NCBI GenBank assembly: GCA_026874595.1
Contig: CM049316.1
Span: 50,658,695 to 50,722,694, forward strand
Direction of reading: 5' to 3'
DNA length: 64,000 bases
Source of the DNA: Sipunculus nudus
Lineage: Eukaryota; Annelida; Sipuncula; Golfingiida; Sipunculidae
Positions 24,901 through 37,039 of the stretch are shown here, piece by piece; position 1 is the stretch's first letter; each line of letters begins with the position of its first letter. The notes beneath the pieces are model-generated. The model did not search any database, was not told the origin of the DNA, and saw nothing but the letters and a program-made list of their open reading frames with translations. Made by a program: the position numbers and the translations under genes.

Positions 24901-27900
24901 CGACGCCAAACCATCGCATAAGCTCACAGGTTCGCTAATAATGATCATAAGTACCTGGTTTTATGAATTTTATTTATATTCAAAATTAAAACTATAATTT
25001 TCACTTTGGACTACCTTCACATCAACCTACACTAGACATAGCAAGAGTCTTATGACAATTATTAACATTACACAAATCATAATGAGAACTTGTCTAAGAT
25101 TTGATTTTTTATCATATTTAAATTTTTTTATTAAAAAAAATGTATCAGAAAAAAATTGAAGTATCTCACCTTTTAAACCATTATATGTGTAAAAAATAAC
25201 CCAAGCATAAGAATACCCTATAAATTGTACAAGGAGAAAACTAGAAATGGGCAATTGTAATTTTATTAACTTAAATATAGGAACCAATAATATAAATTTC
25301 GATTATTCACATAGTCTTGTGACAGCTGTCTGAATGTCATTAGTGAAACACATTGACAACTTTAATAAGTACTTGTCCGAGTAAAATTTAAAAATTTTGA
25401 CATATTTTAACTTTTTTAAAAATTTGAAATAAATACAAATTAACAAGCTGAAACACTTGTAAAAGACCTGGGAATTTAGATTTATATTATCAACTGCATC
25501 TTTGTCAATCATTGGTTTCCTTCATATAATACTTAAAAGTATAGTACAATATAATTAAATTATTTTTTTTTCATTATTAAAATTGAAAAGAAAAATACCA
25601 TAGATGACTCAATGGTGTTACTTGGAATACATTTTCATACATCCATACAAAATCCATAAAACATCAGCAACTGCAAGGTAATTCCCTGTAAGTGTCACTC
25701 ATCAACTGTCAAATTCCTTTTCTATTGATTATTTTTAAAGTTGTTATTATAGACCTATAAAAAATTATTTATTCATTGTTTATTGTTATGCTGTTGGTCT
25801 AAACAACTAATAGATGAGCTGCGTTGGACACCTGGATCAGCTGTGGCCAGCAAATAAGCTGCCCAGCTGCAAGTATATGCCCCGCGTCAAGCGTGCATAA
25901 TTGGCCTGAAAGGTCAACTTGAGGACATACAGGTGACTGAAGAGGGGCTGGGTAGAGCCTGGGTCTGACATTGTCTCATAAAAAATTTAATAAAACTACA
26001 GTTTTTGGACAATTTCTTTCAACTTTCAAAAATAACAAGCTGAAACCCTTATTTCTGCATGATATGAAAATTACATCAACAGTGCTTACAGGAAACAAAC
26101 AAGCCATGATCAAAATTAGGCAAAATTTAAGGTACTGATTTTATATTTATGCTAATAACTTATAAAATTTGAAAAATTCAGAACTAATTTTGGGTATACA
26201 ATTGAATCTGAATTAAATAATGTTATATCCCTGACAAAAAAAATCTCTAGCTTCAGCAATTTTCATGTTAAGGGGGTAAATATATTTCTTGTTTACAAAG
26301 TGCATTATGTTCGGGCCCATAACTTAAAACAGTTTTGCAATACTCACATCATTTCTGGCATGTGCATAGAGTATAAATAGAATAACATGTATATTTTATA
26401 TAATCAAAGTCAGATCAGTAGTTTTGATATTAGGCAGTCTTGAAGTATAACAATGGGTTTTTAATTGAAAATTAAAGTTTTTTCTTAACATCTCAAAGGA
26501 ATGAAATTCTAGTGACCAAACTTTTGGTATGGTAGGGGGGTTTGGGGGACATCTGACTGTATGCCAAATTTTGGTAGCTGAGAGCTAGCCTGGGAAGCTT
26601 GGGAGCTGAGCTTTAGCAAACTCCATAACACTTGCTTGATCTAAACAATACTTTACATGGTGTTTGAAAACAGGAATAAAATCAACAGTTTTTGATCAAC
26701 TGTTGCAAATTTCAGATGTTAAGAAATGAAATGCTAATGGTAACATGCTGTGAAAATTAAATCCACAGCAGTTACAGGAAAAAAAATGTGTCCTGGTCAA
26801 ATCTGAGAAAAATTTAAGGTACTGATTTAATATTTACCGGTATGCTAATAACATAAAATTTAAAAATTCAGATCTAATTTTTGGTATACAATTGAATCTT
26901 GACGAAATACGGTTATATATACCTGAAAGAAAGACTCTAGCTTCAGCAATTCTCAAGTTAGAGAGTAAATAAATTTCCTGAATTATTACAAAGTGCATTA
27001 TGTTTGGGCCCATTACTTCAGGAATTTAAAAAATATCGAACTAATTTATGGTATGTACATAGGAAATATATAGAGGAACTGATATATCAAAAATGGTCAA
27101 TATCAGGTCAGTGGTTTTGATATTGGGCAGTCTTGAAGTGTAACAATGGGTTTTTAATGGAAAATGGAGGGTTTTCCATAATAAATCGAAGGAATGAAGT
27201 AGTGACCCAATTTTCAGTATGGTAGGAGATTTTGGGTACCTCTAAAGGTATGCCGATTTTTGTGGGCCCAATGGTTTCAAAACGTGCCAGTTTAATGGAT
27301 GGACGGGCAGCCGACGAACAAAGGACCCCGACTATAGCTCAGATGACTTATAGTCAGCTGAGCTAAAAAGAAGATAAATATTCTTAAAAATAAGAAAATA
27401 TACAGGTGGCGCCACCACTTTTCATGAACTGACAAATCTAGTCATAGTCAATATTTAAGGCAAGATTCATGACAATCCATGCATCAATTATCAAGATATT
27501 GGAGGTTTTGTATCAAATTATTTATTATTCGGGGGGGGGGGTACCTTCAAGCCGGATGGCTTGGAGGATATAGGTTACAGTGACCTAATTTCAGATTTTT
27601 TATGGACCTCCCTAGATTTTTAGTTACAGGCTTCTAGGGTCAGTGGATACGATTTGTGCCCTGCTAACGGACGGCCAGACTGACGATGGAAAAAGCGCCA
27701 TACCTATACCTCAGTTAACTTACAGTCAGCTGAGCTAAAAATGATTGTAGCCCTCCTGCGAAACAAGCTGGGACATACACTGTGTAAAAATTATTGTAGG
27801 TGGCACCATCAGTCTTCTACACTACAAAGCTACCCGATATGTATAAATATGCCCAATTTCAGGCTGATGTATAAAATTCCTCTGTAGAAAAAAGCAGGCG

Positions 27901-28791
27901 CATACACTATGGAAAAATCAATGTAGGTGGTGACACCTGTCTTGTGAACGAGAGAGCCATCAAAGATGCATGGACAGGTCAAAATATCAGGCCAATATAT
28001 CAAACCTCCCTTGAGTTTGATGCACTGGGCTGACCAGGCTAAGGTAGGTAAGGCAGTTGCCCCCGAGTGATCTGTGACAAATTACTACCTCAAGCTACTG
28101 CACTGAGTGAACTCTTGACCTGCACCTGGCTAGACTAAGTGAACTTTTGACCTGTACCTGGTTGCACTGAGTGAACTCTTGACCTGTTGCATAATCTGAC
28201 ACAGTTGGCAGTCTGCCAAAGCTATAGATCCAGGCTGAACATTGGTGCCAAATCTGTTGAAGTGGGCAGTCTGCCAAAGCTATAAATAGAATGCAGCTAC
28301 TGCACTGAGTGAACTCTTGACCTATACCTGGCTGCACTTCTTCCAATCCAGGCACTGTGCCAAAACTATTTAAAGAGCTGATATCATCTTGGCTAATAGC
28401 CAAGATCAAGGCACTGGCAATCTCCAATGGTAAACCAAGTGCTGCCATCTGTAGAAAGTGGTCCCTCCTTGAAATAACTTTGAAATACATTTTCCCAATA
28501 CAAAATGCTTTTCAGCTGACATTTTACAAAAAAAAAAGAAATCAGCAATATATGAAACAAGGCCTACAGGCCTAATGCGAACCTGTGCATTGGGGAATAC
28601 ACCAGGTATAATGCTTCAATGCTTGACCATTAATTTTCATGTATATGAACTATGCAAGTACTAAACATTTTGAATAAGAAACAATTACACAAACATCACT
28701 GCTGAAATTCTGGCATAGGTGCACACAACACTTAAAAGATTGTAGCTGGCACCACCAGTCTTGTATACAACGAAGCTATCAGAGATATATA
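18910..28791. repeat. 7.27-kb segmental duplication unit, copy B (expanded to 9.88 kb)
   Basis: This copy is nearly identical to copy A by eye, with scattered single-base changes and homopolymer length differences. The extra 2,616 bp is accounted for by two additional copies of an internal unit of about 1,315 bp between 20,474 and 24,422. Outside that block, order and content match copy A, including the TTCGCTAA end (24,931-24,938), the two hairpin ends (27,335 and 27,707) and the minisatellites (about 19,150-19,530 and 28,100-28,340). No gene is recognisable. Confidence 0.93.
20474..24421. repeat. Tandem triplication of a ~1,315-bp unit inside copy B
   Basis: The word ATGACCCCCGTAC starts at 20,474, 21,791, 23,106 and 24,422, giving steps of 1,317, 1,315 and 1,316 bp. 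Copies A and C have it only twice (13,201 and 14,518; 30,353 and 31,681). The two inner junctions (21,818-21,838 and 23,133-23,153) are hybrids: their left side matches the later junction type (GGTCGATG) and their right side the earlier type (CTGAATTTCATATATGAC). This is the signature of unequal crossing-over within the shared 21-bp tract containing GGTGGCGCCACC. Confidence 0.93.
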
Positions 28792-31700
28792 CATACGCCC
28801 AATTTCAGACTGATATATCAAACCCCTCCTGAGAAAAACGTGTTCAAAAGTCATGGTAGGTGGCAACACCTGTCTTGTGAGCGAGAAAGCCATCAAAGAC
28901 ACATAGACAGGTCAAAATATTAGGCCAATACATTAAACTTACCTTGAGTCTGATGCATGGGGCTGACCAGGCTTAGGTGAGAAAGGCTGTTGCCCCGAGT
29001 GAACTGTGACAAATTGCTTTCTCAGACTACTGCACTGAGTGAACTCATGACCTGCATTTGGCCAGACTGAGTAAACTTTTGACCTGTACCTGGCTGCACT
29101 GAGTGAACTCTTGACCTGTTGCATAATCTGATACAGTTGGCAGTCTGCCAAAGCTATAAATAGATCCAGACTGACCTCTAGCCTGTTGCCTAATCTGAAA
29201 TAGTAGCCACACCATTGCATAAGCTCATGCAGGGGCCATGCCCTGAGGGGCTTGACACCCATGAAGTGATCACATGGTGCCCATGAGGTGTTCACATGTC
29301 ACCCATGAGGTGATCACATGCCATGTGCTTGGCTGCACTGATTGAACTCTTGACCTATATCTGGCTGCACTAAATGAACTCTTGATCTGTTCCCAAATCT
29401 GAAACAGTTGGCAGTTTCTCAACCTATTTAAAGATACAGATTCAATCTTGGCCTGTTGGTATATCTGTTTACACATACTGAAAGACTTTGGTTAAAATTT
29501 CTTTTTTTTTTCAAGCCGACATATTCATAAACTTTTTATCAAAATATCTAGAATAATAAAAGATGCAGTACTTTCATTGTTAAAGGTCCAATAGTTCTGC
29601 CAAAAATCATTCTAGTAAACTTGAACAAAGGCCACCTAAGAATAATTTTTGTGCAATGTTACAGAAGATATAATTGAAATAATAATTTTGTAGAAGAACA
29701 CTATTGCAGTCCTCAGTTTGAAAAAGACATAATCATGGCCATAAGACCAACTTAAGCTTTTCACAACTCAACCAAAAATCAACAAACTCAGTATATTCTG
29801 ATATGATTGAAAGAACCATGTCCTAGGATAATTTATTTGAAAAATTGAACAATTCAACTTGACAGTTTCATCATTCAGCTGAAGGAGGCTAAAATTTTGC
29901 CCATAAAAAAAACAGGTCAATGTAGGTGAAACAACTAAATATACAACTTCAAATATGAGTCATGTGACCAATATTTGCACAATACCTGGTAATGCTAGCT
30001 TCTGTCATTTCTGAAAGTACTATGTCAGTATGCTTACTTGGCCGAATGACTGTTCAAATTTGTGTAACTCCACTAAAATTCATCAAATACAAACCATTTG
30101 AACAAACTTGAGAGGGCTTGCCTCTGGGACCATTTATGTAAAATATTTAACAATTTGGCTGGACCGTCTACAAGAAGACGACTTTTAAAATATTGTCAGC
30201 TTTTTCCTTATAAAATCTAAGTAAATGCAGATAGCAAAAAAAAAATAAGCTAAATCCCACAAAATTTAATATGTGACAGATTATTGCATAAAATCTGGGA
30301 ATGGTAGCTCCTGCTATTCCTGAGAAATTATGGATTAATGTTACAGATGCCAATGACCCCCGTACAAAAATAGGTCAATTCAGGTGGCGCCACCAATACC
30401 TGAATTTCATATATGACTCATGTGACCAACACTGGCAAAAAATTTGGTGATGATAGCTCTGGCTGTTTCTGAGACTGTCATTTTAGTATGCTTTTTTTGG
30501 ACAGATGACTAAGTTCAACTTCCTGAACAAAATTGAGGGAGATGGTATAAAAGATTATTTCTGTGAAATATTGAACAATTTGGCTTGAGTGTTTTGGAGG
30601 AGAAGATTTTTAAAGGTTTTTTAGCTTTTTCTCTATAAAATTTAAGAAAATTTTCAGATGGCTAATTTTTTGCATAAAATTTCATGATGCTATCTCCAAT
30701 CATTTTCAAAATAGTATGGGTAAACGTACATAAGACAAACGCCGCCACACCACCGCATTAGTTCACAGGTTCACTAAAAATTAATAAAGATGCATATTGA
30801 ATGCAAAATTGTAATACAGATACATCTCACTGATGGCAAAATCTTGAATTAATTTGACTATGGATACCAATTATTTATAATCCATGTACAGCCGTCTTTA
30901 TATACCCACAGAGAGCTGTATAGCTGTGATTGTAAACATTGCCTGGCATGAGGAATATCTAAAAATCATAAATCTACATTTTTTAAAAGCTTTTAAAAAA
31001 CATTCTTGTCAATATTAACCATAGATAACCTGAAATTTAAATGTCTAGAGGCATGATGTAATAAATGCTGATAAACTGGTGCCAGTCTAGATGTATCTAG
31101 ATGTATCTAGATGTATCTGTGTATCTGCTTCACACAGCTAACATATATGGTAAAATGACTCAATTGAACCTTTATAATTCAGCCAAAATCATTCTTTGGA
31201 ACCATAAAAGACAATTATTATAAGAATTATTCAGGGGATTATTCTTGTAAAATATTAAACAAATTGGCCTCAGTAGGGTCAGTCAAAAAAAATTTTACAG
31301 GTTTATAACTCATATGGGAAAATACAGCAAAATGGCTAAGTTAAGCTTCCCATAACTCAGCCAAAAATCACTGAACCAAAACCATTTGAACAAACTTGAA
31401 TTATCAACATCTAAGGATAATTAATGTGTGAGATTCAAGAATTTGGCCCAGTGATTTTTGAGGAGAAGATCTTTGTAGCCACTGAGCTAAAATGGGCTGT
31501 TACAGCATATGACTAAATTCAGCTTCCCATAACTCAGCCAAAAGTCACTGAACTTAGACCATTTGAACAAATTTCAGAAAGCACTACCCTAGGATCATTT
31601 CTGTGCGATATTAAATTATTTGGCCAGATGGTTTCAGAGAAGAAGTTTTTTTTGTAGCCGTCAGTATGATACGGGCACTGATGACCCCCGTACAAAAAAG

Positions 31701-34700
31701 GTCGATGCAGGTGGCGCCACCAATACCTCAATTTCAGATATGTCTCATGTGAACAACATTGGCATAAAATTTGGTGATGATAGCTCCAGCCGTTTCTGAG
31801 ATTGTAATTTTAGTATGCTTTTATGGACAAATGACTAAGTTCAACTTCCTGTAACTCGGCCAAAAATCACCATTCGAACAAACTTGAGAAAGATTATTCC
31901 GAGAATCATTTCTGTGAAATATTGGACAATTTGGCTGAACATTTTCGGAGAAGAAGATTTTTAAAGCTTTTTTAGCTTTTTCCCTATAAAATCTAAGAAA
32001 ATGCAGTTAGCCAAAAAATAAGCAAAATCCGATATAGTTTTTTATATGAGTAATTTTTTGCATAAAATTTCGTGATGCTACTTCTTGCCGTTTTCAAGAG
32101 ACTATGGGTTAACGTACAGACGACGGACGACGGCCGACGGACGCCGGACGACGCCAAACCATCGCATAAGCTCACAGGTTCGCTAATAATGATCATAAGT
32201 ACCTGGTTTTATGAATGTTATTTATATTCAAAAATAAAACTATAATTTTCACTTTGGACTACCTTCACATTAATCTACACTAGACATAGCAAGAGTCTTA
32301 TGACAATTATTAACATTACACAAATCATAATGAGAACTTGTCTAAGATTTGATTTTTTATCATATTTAAATTTTTTTATTAAAAAAAAATGAATCAGAAA
32401 AAAATTGAAGTATCTCACCTTTGAAACCATTATATGTGTAAAAAATAACCCAAGCATAAGAATACCCTATAAATTGTACAAGGAGAAAACTAGAAATAAG
32501 CAATTGTAATTTTATTAACTGAAATATAGGAACCAATAATATAAATTTCGATTATTCACATAGTCTTGTGACAGCTGTTACAGCCATGTGTCTGAATGTC
32601 ATTAGTGAAACACATTGACAACTTTAATAAGTACTTGTCCGAGTAAAATTTAAAAATTTTGACATATTTTAACTTTTTTAAAAATTTGAAATAAATACAA
32701 ATTAACAAGCTGAAACACTTGTAAAAGACCTGGGAATTTAGATTTATATTATCAACTGCATCTTTGTCAATCATTGGTTTCCTTCATATAATACTTAAAA
32801 GTATAGTACAATATAATTAAATTATTTTTTTTTCATTATTAAAATTGAAAAGAAAAATACCATAGATGACTCAATGGTGTTACTTGGAATACATTTTCAT
32901 ACATCCATACAAAATCCATAAAACATCAGCAACTGCAAGGTAATTCCCTGTCAATGTCACTCATCAACTGTCAAATTCCTTTTCTATTGATTATTTTTAA
33001 AGTTGTTATTATAAACCTATAAAAAATTATTTATTCATTGTTTATTGTTATGCTGTTGGTCTAAACAACTAATAGATGAGCTGCGTTGGACACCTGGATC
33101 AGCTGTGGTCAGCAAATAAGCTGCCCAGCTGCAAGTATATGCCCCGCGTCAAGCGTGCATAATTGGCCTGAAAGGTCAACTTGAGGACATACAGGTGACT
33201 GAAGAGGGGCTGGGTAGAGCCTGGGTCTGACATTGTCTCATAAAAAATTTAATAAAAGCTACAGTTTTTGGCCAATTTCTTTCAACTTTCAAAAATAACA
33301 AGCTGAAACCCTTATTTCTGCATGATATGAAAATTACATCAACAGTGCTTACAGGAAACAAACAAGCCATGATCAAAATTAGGCAAAATCTAAGGTACTG
33401 ATTTTATATTTATGCTAATAACTTATAAAATTTGAAAAATTCAGAACTAATTTTGGGTATACAATTGAATCTGAATTAAATAATGTTATATCCCTGACAA
33501 AAAAAAATCTCTAGCTTCAGCAATTTTCATGTTAAGGGGGTAAATATATTTCTTGTTTACAAAGTGCATTATGTTCGGGCCCATAACTTAAAACAGTTTT
33601 GCAATACTCACATCATTTCTGGCATGTGCATAGAGTATAAATAGAATAACATGTATATTTTATATAATCAAAGTCAGATCAGTAGTTTTGATATTAGGCA
33701 GTCTTGAAGTATAACAATGGGTTTTTAATTGAAAATTAAAGTTTTTTCTTAACATCTCAAAGGAATGAAATTCTAGTGACCAAACTTTTGGTATGGTAGG
33801 GGGGTTTGGGGGACATCTGACTGTATGCCAAATTTTGGTAGCTGAGAGCTAGCCTGGGAAGCTTGGGAGCTGAGCTTTAGCAAACTCCATAACACTTGCT
33901 TGATCTAAACAATACTTTACATGGTGTTTGAAAACAGGAATAAAATCAACAGTTTTTGATCAACTGTTGCAAATTTCAGATGTTAAGAAATGAAATGCTA
34001 ATGGTAACATGCTGTGAAAATTAAATCCACAGCAGTTACAGGAAAAAAAATGTGTCCTGGTCAAATCTGAGAAAAATTTAAGGTACTGATTTAATATTTA
34101 CCGGTATGCTAATAACTTATAAAATTTAAAAATTCAGATCTAATTTTTGGTATACAATTGAATCTTGACGAAATACGGTTATATATACCTGAAAGAAAGA
34201 CTCTAGCTTCAGCAATTCTCAAGTTAGAGAGTAAATAAATTTCCTGAATTATTACAAAGTGCATTATGTTTGGGCCCATTACTTCAGGAATTTAAAAAAT
34301 ATCGAACTAATTTATGGTATGTACATAGGAAATATATAGAGAAACTGATATATCAAAAATGGTCAATATCAGGTCAGTGGTTTTGATATTGGGCAGTCTT
34401 GAAGTGTAACAATGGGTTTTTAATGGAAAATGGAGGGTTTTCCTTAATAAATCGAAGGAATGAAGTAGTGACCCAATTTTCAGTATGGTAGGAGATTTTG
34501 GGTACCTCTAAAGGTATGCCGATTTTTGTGGGCCCAATGGTTTCAAAACGTGCCAGTTTAATGGATGGACGGACAGCCGACGAACAAAGGACCCCGACTA
34601 TAGCTCAGATGACTTATAGTCAGCTGAGCTAAAAAGAAGATAAATATTCTTAAAAATAAGAAAATATACAGGTGGCGCCACCACTTTTCATGAACTGACA

Positions 34701-36075
34701 AATCTAGTCATAGTCAATATTCAAGGCAAGATTCATGACAATCCATGCATCAATTATCAAGATATTGGAGGTTTTGTATCAAATTATTTATTATTCGGGG
34801 GGGGGGGGGGTACTTTCAAGCCGGATAGCTTGGAGGATATAGGTTACAGTGACCTAATTTCAGGTTTCCAAGGAGATAGATTTTTTATGGACCTCCCTAG
34901 ATTTTTAGTTACAGGCTTCTAGGGTCAGTGGATACGATTTGTGCCCTGCTAACGGACGGCCAGACTGACGATGGAAAAAGCGCCATACCTATACCTCAGT
35001 TGACTTACAGTCAGCTGAGCTAAAAATGATTGTAGCCCTCCTGCGAAATAAGCTGGGACATACACTGTGTAAAAATTATTGTAGGTGGCACCATCAGTCT
35101 TCTACACTACAAAGCTACCCGATATGTATAAATATGCCCAATTTCAGGCTGATGTATAAAATTCCTCTGTAGAAAAAAGCAGGCGCATACACTATGGAAA
35201 AATCAATGTAGGTGGTGACACCTGTCTTGTGAACGAGAGAGCCATCAAAGATGCATGGACAGGTCAAAATATCAGGCCAATATATCAAACCTCCCTTGAG
35301 TTTGATGCACTGGGCTGACCAGGCTAAGGTAGGTAAGGCAGTTGCCCCCGAGTGATCTGTGACAAATTACTACCTCAAGCTACTGCACTGAGTGAACTCT
35401 TGACCTGCACCTGGCTAGACTAAGTAAACTTTTGACCTGTACCTGGTTGCACTGAGTGAAATCTTGACCTGTTGCATAATCTGACACAGTTGGAAGTCTG
35501 CCAAAGCTATAGATCCAGGCTGAACATTGGTGCCAAATCTGTTGAAGTGGGCAGTCTGCCAAAGCTATTAATAGAATGCAGCTACTGCACTGAGTGAACT
35601 CTTGACCTATACCTGGCTGCACTTCTTCCAATCCAGGCACTGTGCCAAAACTATTTAAAGAGCTGATATCATCTTGGCTAATAGCCAAGATCAAGGCACT
35701 GGCAATCTCCAATGGTAAACCAAGTGCTGCTATCTGTAGAAAGTGGTCCCTCCTTGAAATAACTTTGAAATACATTTTCCCAATACAAAATGCTTTTCAG
35801 CTGACATTTTACAAAAAAAAAGAAATCAGCAATATATGAAACAAGGCCTACAGGCCTAATGCGAACCTGTGCATTGGGGAATACACCAGGTATAATGCTT
35901 CAATGCTTGACCATTAATTTTCATGTATATGAACTATGCAAGTACTAAACATTTTGAATAAGAAACAATTACACAAACATCACTGCTGAAATTCTGGCAT
36001 AGGTGCACACAACACTTAAAAGATTGTAGCTGGCACCACCAGTCTTGTATACAACGAAGCTATCAGAGATATATA
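28792..36075. repeat. 7.27-kb segmental duplication unit, copy C
   Basis: This is a near-identical third copy, 7,284 bp long. It differs from copy A by small changes, including an extra CTAGATGTAT unit near 31,090, a longer G run at 34,797-34,810 (14 G; 10 in A, 11 in B), and a short insertion (GGTTTCCAAGGAGATA) near 34,862. The TTCGCTAA end is at 32,179-32,186 and the hairpin ends are at 34,601-34,631 and 34,992-35,022. No gene is recognisable. Confidence 0.92.
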
Positions 36076-36894
36076 CATACGCCCAATTTCAGACTGATAT
36101 ATCAAACCCCTCCTGAGAAAAACGTGTTCAAAAGTCATGGTAGGTGGCAACACCTGTCTTGTGAGCGAGAAAGCCATCAAAGACACATAGACACAAAATA
36201 TTAGGCCAATACATTAAACTTACCTTGAGTCTGATGCATGGGGCTGACCAGGCTTAGGTGAGAAAGGCTGTTGCCCCGAGTGAACTGTGACAAATTGCTT
36301 TCTCAGACTACTGCACTGAGTGAACTCATGACCTGCATTTGGCCAGACTGAGTGAACTTTTGACCTGTACCTGGCTGCACTGAGTGAAATCTTGACCTGT
36401 TGCATAATCTGACAAAGTTGGCAGTCTGCCAAAGCTATAAATAGAATGCAGCTACTGCACTGAGTAAACTCCTGACCCATACCTGGCTGCACTGAGTGAA
36501 CTCTTGACCTGTTGCCTAATCTGATACAGTTGGCAGTCTGCCAAAGCTATAAATAGATCCAGACTGACCTCTAGCCTGTTGCCTAATCTGAAATAGTAGC
36601 CACACCATTGCATAAGCTCATGCAGGGGCCCTGCCCTGAGGGGCTTGACACCCATGAAGTGATCACATGGTGCCCATGAGGTGTTCACATGTCACCCATG
36701 AGGTGATCACATGCCATGTGCTTGGCTGCACTGATTGAACTCTTGACCTATATCTGGCTGCACTAAATGAACTCTTGATCTGTTCCCAAATCTGAAACAG
36801 TTGGCAGTTTCTCAACCTATTTAAAGATACAGATTCAATCTTGGCCTGTTGGTATATCTGTTTACACATACTGAAAGACTTTGGTTAAAATTTC
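36076..36894. repeat. Truncated copy D of the 7.27-kb unit
   Basis: The sequence follows the start of copies A-C, with an extra minisatellite stretch of roughly 135 bp around 36,370-36,500. It breaks off after GGTTAAAATTTC at 36,894. In copy A the next bases would be a T run and AAGCCGACATATTC; here the S2-bearing element begins instead. The sequence on the far side of that element (50,583 on) resumes at a different point of the unit, so copy D is not simply split. Confidence 0.88.
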
Positions 36895-36906
36895 AATGGT
36901 CCTCAG

Positions 36907-36938
36907 AGGGCCCCGCGTTTCTGCTAGTGCTTGACTAG
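36907..36938 (+). repeat. Left inverted repeat and small hairpin of the S2 element
   Basis: AGGGCCCCGC at 36,907-36,916 pairs exactly with 50,572-50,581. It is followed at once by a short dyad, CTAGT (36,924-36,928), loop GCTTG, ACTAG (36,934-36,938). The loop word GCTTG also occurs in the right-end hairpin. Confidence 0.65.
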
Positions 36939-37039
36939 TTTGCATATGGGTGAAAAATTAAGTTAAATTTGAAAAATATCACAAACAGAAACAGGTTTTT
37001 ATCAATATGCATGAGGGAAAAAATCGTACTGGATTAAAA

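Noticed and set aside
25027-25512. Minus-strand frames of 86 and 69 codons in AT-rich DNA
   Set aside because: Low-complexity Phe/Ile/Lys/Leu composition is expected from AT-rich sequence; the matching frames are altered or broken in copies A and C.
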